A stretch of DNA of 64,000 nt. Source: Parafrankia irregularis (GTDB lineage Bacteria; Actinomycetota; Actinomycetes; Frankiales; Frankiaceae). Of this stretch, positions 1-8,540 are shown one piece after another. The DNA lies in the NCBI RefSeq assembly GCF_001536285.1, contig NZ_FAOZ01000003.1:62001-126000 (forward strand). The letters run 5' to 3'. The first letter of the stretch is position 1; each line of letters opens with the position of its first letter. The position numbers and the translations under genes were made by a program. Below the pieces are notes generated by a model that was given only the letters and a program-made list of their open reading frames with translations, did not search any database and had not been told where the DNA came from.

Positions 1-2
1 AG

Positions 3-518
3 ATCCCGTCGGCGCTGCTGCCGGCGCTGGGGCTGGCGGCCGCGGGCATCGCCACGAAGACGTTCACGGGCTGGTGGGCGGCGCGGCGCTCCGGCATCGC
101 CACGATGGGACGCTTCCGTGCCGGTGCGGCACTGATCGCGCGCGGCGAGTTCTCCATCGTCATCGCCGGCCTCGCGGTCGCCTCCGACGTCGAGCCCCGG
201 CTCGGGCCGCTCGCGGCCAGCTATGTGCTGCTGATGGCGATCATCGGCCCGGTGGCAGCCCGTGTCGTCGAGCCGCTCACCCGGGCCGCACTGCGCCGCC
301 GGCGCGGCCCCCACGCGGCGACCGGTTCAGCTCCCACGATCAGATCAGCCCCGGCGACTGCCTCGCTCGCCGTGACCAGCCCGGTCGCGGTGGCTGGCCC
401 GCTTCCTCCAGAACCGCGCGGCCCGCTGTCGGTCGAGGGCGCCGCCGAGCCGGCCGCGGCCGGCCGGGACGATCCGGCTGATCGGCCACAGTCCCAACGG
501 GACACCGTGCGCGACTGA
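3..518 (+). CDS. Cation:proton antiporter, C-terminal part (partial)
   Basis: This is the 3' end of a gene that begins before the window. The reading frame enters at base 3 and stops with TGA at 516-518. The first ~95 residues are hydrophobic with small polar motifs (RGEFSIV, then a final membrane helix ending in GPVAARVVEPL) that match the last helices of KefB/CPA2-type sodium or potassium/proton antiporters, which are integral membrane exchangers. A hydrophilic Ala/Pro/Arg-rich tail of about 75 residues follows and looks cytoplasmic and poorly conserved. No TrkA-N domain is visible after the membrane part. The family call is good; the transported ion is unknown. Confidence 0.75.
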   Translation: MPSALLPALGLAAAGIATKTFTGWWAARRSGIATMGRFRAGAALIARGEFSIVIAGLAVASDVEPRLGPLAASYVLLMAIIGPVAARVVEPLTRAALRRRRGPHAATGSAPTIRSAPATASLAVTSPVAVAGPLPPEPRGPLSVEGAAEPAAAGRDDPADRPQSQRDTVRD

Positions 519-1018
519 CTCCGGCCCCAGGCGCCGGCCCGCGGCACGTCCGTCGAGGGCGTGACCGCGGTCGGCGCTCGGGCCGCGATGCCGGCGACCA
601 GCACGATCACCGAGCCGTCGGGGAAGAACCCGGCACCACTGGCTCGAGCCACGCCTGAACCACCGGCTCCCCGAAGCCACAGCCCGAAGGTCTGAGGATT
701 CCGCTGCTTCTGCCGCTGTCTCCGAGCAAGAACTAAGGATTTTGGCTGCTACAGCAACCAAAATCCTTCAGTCTTGCGGATCGTCAAAGGATTCCGCGTC
801 CCACTTTTCCGACTTGGCGTGAATTGCAAACGCTGCGCGGCGATGCCGGACCCCGGTGGGTCACCATGTGGCAGGTGGACGCGGACCGCCAGATCAATAT
901 CGGTGGCCCCGGATCCGCCGCTTCTAGAGATTTTGCTAGGCACTCCCCCACAACCACAATTCTCAGGTCCCGCTCGGCAGCCCGAAGCCGCAGCCCGAGG
1001 CTCTGAACGCCGCCACGG
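519..1018. other. Gene-free stretch between convergent genes
   Basis: About 500 bases between the antiporter stop and the NUDIX stop contain no gene I can support. The one clear structure is the long imperfect hairpin at 726-777, listed separately. Bases 780-1000 are slightly richer in A+T than the flanks, and one antisense frame stays open there, but its translation resembles no family I know. Confidence 0.6.
726..777. repeat. Long hairpin, copy A of a dispersed palindromic element
   Basis: Arms at 726-750 and 753-777 are complementary over about 25 bases with only a few mismatches and a 2-base gap. The left arm reads gcaagaactaaggattttgg and the right arm is its near reverse complement. 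A related hairpin lies at 46877-46928 and shares the core caag-(n)-tgaag-(n)-tttggt. Position between convergent genes would suit a terminator, but the second copy sits upstream of genes, so a mobile or REP/MITE-like element is the better explanation. Confidence 0.6.
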
Positions 1019-1486
1019 CTAACGGAGGACCGGTGGGCCGTCGGCGAGGTAGTCGTGGATGCGCGCGAGATTGCTCTCCTGTATCTCCAACTGGTCGAGC
1101 GTGGCGAGGTCATGGAAGCCGACCGCGGTCGACTCCTCGCTGACCTGCACCGATCCGCCCGTGATGGTGCAGGCGCAGCAGATGTTGAACTGCTGACGGA
1201 TCTCACCGTTGTCGTAGGCGAATACGTGATGCGGGTCGGAGTAGATACCGATGATGCGGTCGATCCTGACGTCGAACCCGGTCTCCTCCTTCGTCTCCCG
1301 GATGACGCAGTTCGCGAACGACTCGCCAATGTCCATCTGCCCACCGGGAAGGGCCCATTTCCCGGTGTCGGCGCGCCGCTGCAGCAGGATCCGGCCCTCG
1401 CCATCGACCACCACGGCAGATCCCCCGACGACCAGGGAGTTCGCGGCGGGAGCGTCAGGGTCGTGGTAGTAGTCAACGCGTCCCAT
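1019..1486 (-). CDS. NUDIX hydrolase
   Basis: A 155-residue NUDIX hydrolase, of the superfamily that cleaves nucleoside diphosphates linked to another moiety. The NUDIX box is canonical at residues 49-71: G49, E55, then R63-E64-x-x-E67-E68-x-G70-F71, the residues that bind the catalytic metal. An N-terminal extension ([14 protein letters not shown]) precedes the beta-sheet core. I start at the ATG ending at 1486 because AGGAGGT lies 8 bases upstream; the open frame continues further 5' without a better start. It stands alone and convergent with the antiporter. The substrate cannot be deduced. Confidence 0.88.
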   Translation of the reverse strand: MGRVDYYHDPDAPAANSLVVGGSAVVVDGEGRILLQRRADTGKWALPGGQMDIGESFANCVIRETKEETGFDVRIDRIIGIYSDPHHVFAYDNGEIRQQFNICCACTITGGSVQVSEESTAVGFHDLATLDQLEIQESNLARIHDYLADGPPVLR

Positions 1487-1753
1487 CAGGCAATACCTCC
1501 TGGTCTCGACAGGCCGTTCGGCCGAGCGGCGGCCGCCCGGCATCCCTGCGCCGCAGGTCTCACTATGGCGACGGCCGGGCCGCATCCGCACGGGAACGCA
1601 CCAGAAGCCCACGCAAAGTCACCAGACCTACCGGCCCACCGAGACGGGGCTCCTTTCCTGCGACATCGACCCTGCCAGGAGATCCCAGCGGGGCTACCAT
1701 CGTCGGAGGATGCGCCGAAACCCGCGCGCGGCCGACCGTTTCGTGGAGGGGTC

Positions 1754-2032
1754 ATGCCCGACCTGGGTGCACCGGAAATTCTGATCATCGCGATCGTCGT
1801 GCTGGTGTTGTTCGGGTCGAAGAGGCTCCCGGATGCGGCACGTTCCCTCGGCCGCTCGATGCGGATCTTCAAGTCCGAGGTGAAGGGCCTCCGCGAGGAC
1901 GACCACAGCGAGCCCGCACCGGTGGCCACCGCACCGGCCGTCGCCACTGCGGCACCTGTCGCCCCAGCGGCAGTGCCCGACGCCGCGACCCCGGCCGCAG
2001 GCGAGGCAACCCCCTCAGCCGCCGCCAGGTAG
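1754..2032 (+). CDS. tatA: Sec-independent translocase subunit TatA
   Basis: A 92-residue protein with the TatA/B/E layout. A single transmembrane helix at about residues 7-21 is followed by the hinge [20 protein letters not shown], an amphipathic helix, and an acidic then Ala/Pro/Val-rich tail. TatA forms the pore-like oligomer that exports folded proteins with twin-arginine signals. FGSKRLP is the diagnostic motif. No tatC neighbour is present, so this copy stands alone. It may serve the Tat-dependent flavoprotein at 53.6-55.3 kb, but that is only suggestive. The start follows GGAGGGGTC. Confidence 0.88.
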   Translation: MPDLGAPEILIIAIVVLVLFGSKRLPDAARSLGRSMRIFKSEVKGLREDDHSEPAPVATAPAVATAAPVAPAAVPDAATPAAGEATPSAAAR

Positions 2033-2133
2033 CACCAGCAGCGCTGGGCCAGCGGAGCAGCGCCGAGGAAGCCGGCGCTGCAGAACGCCAGAGGCACACA
2101 GGTCAGACAACGGACACAGGGGCACGCAGCGGT

Positions 2134-2388
2134 ATGGACGCACCGAGCGGAATCATCAGTGCGATCGTCACCGGGCTCGTCATCGGGGTGCTCGGCCGCC
2201 TCGTGGTTCCCGGGCGGCAGGCCATCGGCTGCCTCATGACGATCCTGGTCGGCCTGATCGGCGCCGCCGGCGGCCTGGCCATCGCGAACGCCATCGACGC
2301 CGCCTGGCTGCTGACACTCCTGCTGCAGATCGGCGTCGCCGCCGTACTGGTGCTGATCACCGCGTCGGCCACCGGCCGCAACCAGTAG
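2134..2388 (+). CDS. GlsB/YeaQ/YmgE-family membrane protein
   Basis: An 84-residue, three-helix membrane protein. The order is a helix at about 6-24, the loop with GRLVVPGRQAIGCLMTILVG, a second Gly-rich helix and a third helix near 58-76. This matches the transglycosylase-associated/GlsB-YeaQ family, small envelope proteins often linked to stress responses with no proven enzyme activity. It follows tatA by about 100 bases on the same strand and could share its transcript. The start ATG has no strong ribosome site, so the exact start is less certain than the family. Confidence 0.8.
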   Translation: MDAPSGIISAIVTGLVIGVLGRLVVPGRQAIGCLMTILVGLIGAAGGLAIANAIDAAWLLTLLLQIGVAAVLVLITASATGRNQ

Positions 2389-2395
2389 ACACAGC

Positions 2396-2680
2396 TCAGC
2401 CGGCGCGGATGGTGAGGCGGCGGCAGCCGCCGAGCCAGGCCATCGTCACTTCGATCTTCCACTGGTGGCGGCCGAGCTTCTCGCTGGACTCGATGCCCGT
2501 GCTTGTCGCCGCGCAGCTTGCCCGGCTTGCGGCGCCGCGCACCGCGCCGGGAACGGACCGCAGGGATCCCGGTGACCAGCGGGATCAGGGCTTGGCCGTC
2601 GTGAAGAACGAGGGCAACAGAGGCTCCACGAGCTCCCAGAGCTCATCCGGTACCAGCCTCAGGGCAAGGTGGTCACTCAC
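2396..2680 (-). pseudogene. Decayed IS5-type transposase remnant
   Basis: Read on the minus strand from GTG at 2680, the first frame gives VPDELWELVEPLLPSF, the typical N-terminus of IS5-group DDE transposases, and then hits a stop. The next frame gives IPAVRSRRGARRRKPGKLRG, from the middle of the protein. A third frame gives GIESSEKLGRHQW and then AWLGGCRRLTIR, from the C-terminal region. The N-terminal, middle and C-terminal parts are thus joined with large internal losses and frame changes. About 285 bases remain of a gene normally near 800, so it cannot be active. It borders the AT-richer hypothetical gene at 2727 and marks a past insertion site. Confidence 0.85.
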
Positions 2681-2726
2681 CCCTCAGATCAGCAAGAAGA
2701 TCCACTATGCCACGAGAGACACGCTC

Positions 2727-3434
2727 TCAAGAAATCGATATCCGCTCGTGGCAAAGATTCGCAACGTGCAGGCGAAGGTCCTCCAGACTCTGAAATGAGC
2801 CCGGATTAAACTGAAAACGCAACTTCCACCCTGTCGCATTCATTCCTTCTGCAGTGACCGCTATTTCAAACTCATACGTTCCGGGGTCATCCAGGTACCA
2901 TCGCCGATCCAGCGGGGCACCCGAAGGCCGCTCTTGAGAGTCCGGTATCGTGGCAGCAAGCAGTGCGAACCTCGGCGGTTCACTACGACTATCAACTATA
3001 TAACTCAAAAAGTCCAACCTACGCCAAGACCCGGGGGGAATGTCGACCTTTCGGTCGTCTTGCCCAGTCCACCGGAATGACCTATCTGGAATATGGAAGC
3101 CGTTGACAGCATTCTCGGGACGCCGCGCCCTCAGAAGTAACACTTCCACGTTTCTGGCCGTTTCTTTATTCACCTCGGCATAGACACGAATCCGGTAGGT
3201 CAGACAAGTTAAATCCTCTAACTCTGTCGCCGAGACATCCTGATCAAGGTAGTCATCAGAGAAATCCAGCGACAGAACCGGACGCCTTCTTTCAACGAGG
3301 GTGATTTGCAGGAAAAGCGCGAGCCAAACCGCAGCTACGGTACCGACAGCGCCTATCAGAGCAGCAGCCACCCCAAGCCAATCCCGTACAGCTGTCGACA
3401 CGGCGCTTGGCTTCCTCCTCGAGATCAACACCAT
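2727..3434 (-). CDS. Hypothetical membrane-anchored protein
   Basis: About 235 residues from the ATG ending at 3434; the frame stays open to 3560, so a longer form is possible. Residues ~17-42 form one transmembrane helix with hydrophobic core LIGAVGTVAAVWLALFLQI. The rest is a soluble domain with predicted beta-strands and many charged residues (SFRWTGQDDRKVDIPPG, RRWYLDDPGTYEF). I recognise no family. Codon use is distinctly richer in A/T at third positions than its neighbours, and it abuts a dead transposase. Recent horizontal acquisition is therefore likely. Confidence 0.6.
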   Translation of the reverse strand: MVLISRRKPSAVSTAVRDWLGVAAALIGAVGTVAAVWLALFLQITLVERRRPVLSLDFSDDYLDQDVSATELEDLTCLTYRIRVYAEVNKETARNVEVLLLRARRPENAVNGFHIPDRSFRWTGQDDRKVDIPPGSWRRLDFLSYIVDSRSEPPRFALLAATIPDSQERPSGAPLDRRWYLDDPGTYEFEIAVTAEGMNATGWKLRFQFNPGSFQSLEDLRLHVANLCHERISIS

Positions 3435-4025
3435 TTCACAAAATCCGATCCTACACCCAAGAAGAGAAGAAAGTGGGACACTTGCCCCTGGGGGCGAACG
3501 CACGCGGTCAGCGTTGTTGAACTTGTACTCCAAGAGCTGTGACCACCTGTAGGCCTCCACGGACAGTGCGCGGGCCTACAGAACAGATTGGTCGAGTCGT
3601 GCCTGTGTGCGATCGAGGATCAACAACAGGACTGCCCCCGGGGCAGGTCCTGGCCTGGCCATTCTGGCGGGTCGTGTTCCCCGCTGGACGCCAGATGGTC
3701 TGACGTGACGCCGGCGGCGCTACGACGGGCACCGGCGGATCTCGGCAAGGTCACACTCCACCATCCTGCAACCGGTGGAGATGCCGGCCTCTCCACCCTC
3801 CATCGACCGGCAAACAGTCCGCCGGAATTTAGAAAACGGACCACGCCAGTGGCTACTGGAGGCGAGAATCGCAGGTCGGGCAGCGGTCCTGGCGGTACCG
3901 GAGGTCGCCCCGCCGGATCCGGTCCGGATCTCGCGCTCCAGGCCGCAGGCAGCCGGCCGAAGCACGCCTGACGGCCGGGGTGGCGCTGGACTGGTCAGGG
4001 GGCCGAGGGCCGGTAACTTACGGAG
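3435..4025. other. Gene-free stretch
   Basis: Roughly 590 bases between the hypothetical gene and the oligopeptidase. Composition changes from AT-richer at 3435-3560 back to high GC. Several open frames exist in this high-GC sequence but none has conserved motifs or a convincing ribosome site. The last 30 bases should hold the promoter and leader of the peptidase. Confidence 0.5.
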
Positions 4026-5882
4026 ATGGCAACCGGGACTCAGCCTGATCTGGCTTTGGAGAGCACCGCCTGGGATCTTGGGCCGCTGCTCGGCGGCCAG
4101 GGCGAGGAGAGCATCGACGGGCAGCTCGCCGACGCCCAGGCACGCGCCGAGGCGTTCGCGGGGCGCCACGCGGGCCAGGTCGCCGCGTTGGACGGGCCGG
4201 GGCTGGTCGCCGCGATCGGCGAGCTGACCGCGATCTACGAGCTGATCGGGCGGGCGGGCAGCTACGCGTCGCTGCGGTTCTCCACCGACACGGCCGATCC
4301 CGGCCGGGGTGCGCTGATGCAGAAGGTGCGGGAACGCTCGACCGCGATCGAGACCACCCTGCTGTTCTTCGGCCTGGAGTGGGCGGCGCTGGACGACGAT
4401 GCGGCCGAGCGGCTGCTCGCCGCGGACGGCCTCGACCAGGCCCGCCACTACCTGCGGACGGAACGGCGCTACCGCCCCTACCTGCTCAGTGAGCCGGAGG
4501 AGAAGCTGCTCACCGAGAAGTCGGTGACCGGCCGGGCGGCGTGGAGCCGGCTGTTCTCCGAGCAGGTCTCGGCGATCGAGGTCGGCGCGGGTGGGGCAGG
4601 CGCAGCGGGCGGCGCTGGTGGGGCGGGCGATGCGGGGGCCGGTGGAGAGGCACTCGACGTCGCGCTGAGCCGGCTGGCGTCCAGTGACCGTGAGGTCCGG
4701 CGTGCGACCGCCGAGGCGGTCACCGCAGCGCTGGCGCCGGGGCTGCGCACCCGCGCCTACATCTTCAACACGCTGATCCACGACAAGGCGGTGAACGACC
4801 GGCTGCGCGGCTATCCCACCTGGCTGACCAGCCGCAACCTGGCGAACGAGGTGTCGGACGAGTCCGTCCAGGCGCTCGTCGCCGCCGTCCGGGAGCGGTA
4901 CGACATCCCGCAGCGGTGGTATCGGCTCAAGGCGCGGATTCTCGGACTGCCCCGGCTCGCCGACTATGACCGGATGGCCGCGGTCACGACCGCGGACGAG
5001 CAGTTCGGCTGGGAGCAGTCACGCGATCTGGTGCTCGACTCCTTCGGCGCGTTCTCACCGGAGATGGCCCGCCAGGCCCGCCGGTTCTTCGACGAGAACT
5101 GGATCGACGCACCGGTGCGGCCGGGTAAGCGGGGAGGCGCGTTCGCGAGCTCGGCGGTGCCGACGGTCCATCCGTACGTCATGCTGAACTTCACCTCACG
5201 GCGCCGGGACGTGCTGACCCTCGCGCACGAACTGGGCCACGGAATTCATTTCTCGCTCGCCGCGAAGCAGGGGATCCTGCAGCAGAACACACCGCTGACC
5301 GTGGCCGAGACGGCGTCGGTGTTCGGCGAGACGATCGTGTTCAACCGGCTGTTGGCGCAGACGTCCGACCCCGAGCAGCGGCTGGCGCTGCTGGCGGAGG
5401 CGGTCGAGGGGGCGATCGCCACCGTCTTCCGCCAGATCGCGATGAACCAGTTCGAGCAGACCGTCCACACACAGCGGCGGACCGCGGGCGAGCTGTCCGT
5501 CGACGGTTTCAACGAGGCCTGGGTGGCGAGCCAGCGGGAGCTGCTCGGCGACTCGGTGGAGCTCACCGAGGGGTACCGGACGTGGTGGAGCTACGTCCCG
5601 CACTTCATCGGCACGCCGGGCTATGTGTACGCCTACGCGTACGGGCAGCTGCTGGCACTGTCGGTGTACCAGCGCTACGTCGAGGACGGTGCCGCGTTCG
5701 TGCCGCACTACCTGGAGATGCTCGCCGCCGGCGGGTCACGCTCCCCGGAGGAGCTGGGCCGCATCGTCGGCATCGACCTCGCCGACCCGGGGTTCTGGTC
5801 GGCCGGGCTCGACCTCGTCGAGGGCCAGCTACAGGCCGCCGAGTCGGCCGCCCACGACGCCGGGCGGATCGCACCGGCCTGA
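4026..5882 (+). CDS. M3-family oligoendopeptidase (PepF-like)
   Basis: A 618-residue cytosolic zinc metallopeptidase of the M3/PepF group, which cuts short peptides and is normally about 600 residues long. The zinc motif HELGH begins at residue 401 in the context TLAHELGHGIHF, with Glu402 catalytic. The downstream segment VAETASVFGE supplies the third zinc ligand. The N-terminal half is helical. Near residues 183-205 there is a Gly/Ala-rich low-complexity insert that most PepF proteins lack; it probably arose by slippage and forms a surface loop. The start ATG directly follows a GGAG-like ribosome site. The gene is monocistronic and convergent with the next one. Confidence 0.92.
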   Translation: MATGTQPDLALESTAWDLGPLLGGQGEESIDGQLADAQARAEAFAGRHAGQVAALDGPGLVAAIGELTAIYELIGRAGSYASLRFSTDTADPGRGALMQKVRERSTAIETTLLFFGLEWAALDDDAAERLLAADGLDQARHYLRTERRYRPYLLSEPEEKLLTEKSVTGRAAWSRLFSEQVSAIEVGAGGAGAAGGAGGAGDAGAGGEALDVALSRLASSDREVRRATAEAVTAALAPGLRTRAYIFNTLIHDKAVNDRLRGYPTWLTSRNLANEVSDESVQALVAAVRERYDIPQRWYRLKARILGLPRLADYDRMAAVTTADEQFGWEQSRDLVLDSFGAFSPEMARQARRFFDENWIDAPVRPGKRGGAFASSAVPTVHPYVMLNFTSRRRDVLTLAHELGHGIHFSLAAKQGILQQNTPLTVAETASVFGETIVFNRLLAQTSDPEQRLALLAEAVEGAIATVFRQIAMNQFEQTVHTQRRTAGELSVDGFNEAWVASQRELLGDSVELTEGYRTWWSYVPHFIGTPGYVYAYAYGQLLALSVYQRYVEDGAAFVPHYLEMLAAGGSRSPEELGRIVGIDLADPGFWSAGLDLVEGQLQAAESAAHDAGRIAPA

Positions 5883-5907
5883 GCCTGGCGCCTGCCCGGC
5901 AGTGGCG

Positions 5908-7044
5908 TCAGCCGATCCGGCCGGCCGGTGCCGGGCACGCGGCGGGGGGCGCGTCCGCGAAGCCGGTCGCCAGGTACCCGTCGCGGCCTGGTACCAGGGT
6001 CACCCGGACTCTGGACCGGATGCCGACCTCCCCGGTCGGAACCGCCAGCCGGAGCTTCTCCCGCGCGGTCTCGTCGACACAGCTGTCCACCGCGATGCTG
6101 CCGCCCTGCTCGGACACCGAGGTCACGAGCAGGTGCACCGGGCCCCGGGTGGAGCGGCCCGCGTCCCCCCGGAGCAGGTCGACCAGGCTCATCAGGCTGC
6201 TCATGAAGCTCGAGTCCACCCGGGCCTGCAGCGCACGCAGATCCGGGCGGTCGCTTTCCTGGATGCCGGTGAACGCGGCCCAGAAGGCGAGATGATCACG
6301 CAGGACGGGGCTGTTCGGGTCCACCCCGGCCGCGATCGTCAGCTGCACGGAACCCGCGCTGCCCGCGGCGGTGCCGGCCGGCGCCGGGGCGTCCTCCTGG
6401 CCACCGGCGCGAGCCGGGGATCCGGCGCCGTCCCAGGAGGTGAGCGGCGCGAGCGCGGAGACGAGCTGGCGGTCGGTGGGGGCGCTGAACACCTCGGCGC
6501 CCGCCCACGCGACCTTGACCGAGGTCGGGCAGCCGGCGGCCGCCGGGTCGACCGGCAGTGTGGCGACGACCGCGCCGGTGTGTGCCTCGCGCACGGTGAT
6601 CAGGTAGGAGGTGCGGAAGAACGGCACCTCGTCGACGGCGCCGATGTCGAACCGGCAGATGATGTCGGTGGGTTTCCGCCTGTCCCGCTCGGCACACGCC
6701 ACCAGCTGGGTCCGCGCGATCGGGGCCCCGAACGCCGCCCGCTCCTGCTGGTCCGTGTCGGCCAGCAGGCGGATCGACAGTTTCGGGCCGGTGGGGTCGT
6801 TCCCCTGCGGCTGGCTGAACACCGTCACCGGATGCGGGCCCGGCCCCGCGTAGGGCGGCGCGCCGGTCAGGGCGACGTCGCCGTCGCAGACGTCGCCCAG
6901 GGTGCCCCGGTCGACCGGTCCGTCAACAGCGCGTGCCGCCGCGCCGTCGGTCCCGGCCCCACCATCACCGGATCCCTGGCCTGCGCAGGCGACGGAGCAC
7001 CCGATCACCATTCCGGTGACAGCCACCGACACCCATCGCCGCAT
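5908..7044 (-). CDS. Putative secreted lipoprotein
   Basis: A 378-residue protein starting at the ATG ending at 7044, behind GAGGTGGGAA. The N-terminus MRRWVSVAVTGMVIGC is a signal peptide with a lipobox-like VIGC (Cys16); Cys21 in SVAC is an alternative. The mature part begins with a Gly/Ser/Asp-rich linker and contains several cysteines that could form disulfides. Alternating short strands suggest a beta-rich fold. Residues near 230-260 are a low-complexity Gly/Ala/Pro stretch. I recognise no family or function. It is convergent with the oligopeptidase, 25 bases away. Confidence 0.6.
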   Translation of the reverse strand: MRRWVSVAVTGMVIGCSVACAGQGSGDGGAGTDGAAARAVDGPVDRGTLGDVCDGDVALTGAPPYAGPGPHPVTVFSQPQGNDPTGPKLSIRLLADTDQQERAAFGAPIARTQLVACAERDRRKPTDIICRFDIGAVDEVPFFRTSYLITVREAHTGAVVATLPVDPAAAGCPTSVKVAWAGAEVFSAPTDRQLVSALAPLTSWDGAGSPARAGGQEDAPAPAGTAAGSAGSVQLTIAAGVDPNSPVLRDHLAFWAAFTGIQESDRPDLRALQARVDSSFMSSLMSLVDLLRGDAGRSTRGPVHLLVTSVSEQGGSIAVDSCVDETAREKLRLAVPTGEVGIRSRVRVTLVPGRDGYLATGFADAPPAACPAPAGRIG

Positions 7045-7404
7045 GCCTGATTCCCACCTCACGTGTCTCACCCGACGGCGGCGATGTCCAACCGGCAGTT
7101 CGATACCCGGCAGGCACAAAGCGCCCCAGAAAACAGTCCCCCGTGGAAAAGGCCTCGCGCCGACAACGGCACGACCCGCATTTCCCGCACCCTACCGGCA
7201 GGAGAGGCAGGCGGCCCGTCCCGGTCTCGACATCGGGGATTCCCCCGCGCCTGTTGGGCACCGAAAGATGTGACGGCCCAACTGTTGTCAGTCGGCGCTT
7301 TCCCTGCCGGCAGCGACATGCTCAGTCAATTCATTCACAACGCGGGAACTGGCGTGTCGACGCCGGCACCTGGCCCGACGGCCGGCGTAGGCGGAGGCGG
7401 AGGC
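7045..7404. other. Gene-free stretch upstream of the lipoprotein gene
   Basis: 360 bases between the lipoprotein start and the stop of the next minus-strand gene. It should hold the lipoprotein promoter and any terminator of the sugar-importer operon. I see no strong hairpin, repeat or supported gene in it. Confidence 0.5.
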
Positions 7405-8370
7405 TCAGAGCATCGGGCAGAGCGTGGCGAGGAATTCGGTGGTCCGGCGGCGGGACTCGACCCGGGCCGCCAGGTCCGCGCCGAGCGGGATCACCCGGGC
7501 GCCGAGGTCGGTGACACCGGCGTCGCGGTAGCGGCGCAGGCGGTCGAGGATCGCCGCCTCGTCGCCGGCGGCCATGACGTCGCCGATGCCGCGGGCGTCG
7601 CCCTGCTCCAGCAGCCGCAGGTAGTTCGGGGAGAGCTCGGCATGCCCGAGGGTCTGTTCGGCGTGCTCGCGGGCCGCGTCCACCTCACCCGGTGCGCACA
7701 GCGCCACCGGCACGCCGGCGACGATCCGCGGGGCCGGCCGGCCGGCGGCCTCGGCGGCCTTCGCCAGCCGCGGCGCGACATGGTCGGCGATGGCCCGCTC
7801 GTCCGCCATCCACAGGATGGTGCCGGACGCCTGGCCCCCGGCCAGTCCCAGCATCACCGGCGCAAGGGCCGCGAGCAGGATGGACGGCGGCGCGGTCGCG
7901 GCCGGGTCGAGGACGTCGAGCGGGCTGTGCACCCGGTAGCTGTCGTTCTCGACGTCGACGCGCCCCGCTCCGGCGAACGCCGCGTTCAGTACCTCCAGGT
8001 AGTCGCGCACCAGGCGGGCGGGACGCTCGTAGGGCAGGCCCAGCTGCTCGGTCACGATCCAGTGGTGCGACGGCCCGAGCCCCAGCGTGAACCGGCCGCC
8101 ACAGGCGGCCTGGGTGGACAGCACCTGCTGGGCCATCGCGACGGGGTGGCGGGTCTGGATCGGCACGACCGCGGTGCCCAGCTCGATCCGGCTGGTCGCC
8201 TGGCCCATCAGCGTGACGGCGGTCAGCGCGTCGAAGTAGCCGGGGACCTGCGGCACCCACATCGAGGTGAAGCCGAGCTCCTCGGCCTGGCGCGCATCGG
8301 CGGCGAGGTTCGCCGCCCGGTCCCGGGCGGGCCGGTCGCGGTCCGAACCGATCATCGTCCCGATGCGCAT
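7405..8370 (-). CDS. Luciferase-like F420-dependent oxidoreductase
   Basis: A 321-residue luciferase-like (LLM) oxidoreductase. The opening MRIGTMIG, then GFTSMWVPQVPGYFDALT and the segment ACGGRFTLGLGPSHHW, are typical of the actinobacterial F420-dependent branch, close to the group TIGR defines around MSMEG_4879. These TIM-barrel proteins transfer hydride between F420H2 (or FMN) and a small substrate in the cytosol. The start ATG ends at 8370 and follows GGAGGGG. It is the last gene on the strand after the sugar importer, but the 21-bp hairpin at 8490-8539 separates them, so cotranscription is doubtful. The substrate is unknown. Confidence 0.85.
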   Translation of the reverse strand: MRIGTMIGSDRDRPARDRAANLAADARQAEELGFTSMWVPQVPGYFDALTAVTLMGQATSRIELGTAVVPIQTRHPVAMAQQVLSTQAACGGRFTLGLGPSHHWIVTEQLGLPYERPARLVRDYLEVLNAAFAGAGRVDVENDSYRVHSPLDVLDPAATAPPSILLAALAPVMLGLAGGQASGTILWMADERAIADHVAPRLAKAAEAAGRPAPRIVAGVPVALCAPGEVDAAREHAEQTLGHAELSPNYLRLLEQGDARGIGDVMAAGDEAAILDRLRRYRDAGVTDLGARVIPLGADLAARVESRRRTTEFLATLCPML

Positions 8371-8489
8371 CGTGGCAGCCCCTCCAGTGGATCGGCGGCA
8401 GATCACCCGTCCGCCGGCACCCGTCGGCAGCCGCCGGCGGGACGAAGCGCTTCGGACGATACCGAGACGATCACTCACACGGGGTGGGT

Positions 8490-8539
8490 CCGCGGCCGGG
8501 TCGGCGCCGGGGCTGCGGCCGGCGCCGACCCGGCCGCGG
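8490..8539 (-). terminator. Perfect 21-bp hairpin after the permease gene
   Basis: Arms 8490-8510 and 8519-8539 are exact reverse complements over 21 bases with an 8-base loop. The structure begins one base past the permease stop codon (complement of 8541-8543). No T-tract follows, which is common for high-GC actinobacterial terminators. It probably ends or stabilises the importer transcript. Confidence 0.8.
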
Positions 8540-8540
8540 C

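Noticed and set aside
784-1018. Extension of a minus-strand frame beyond the NUDIX stop
   Set aside because: It is in a different frame from the NUDIX gene and its translation resembles no known family; not enough for a gene or pseudogene call.
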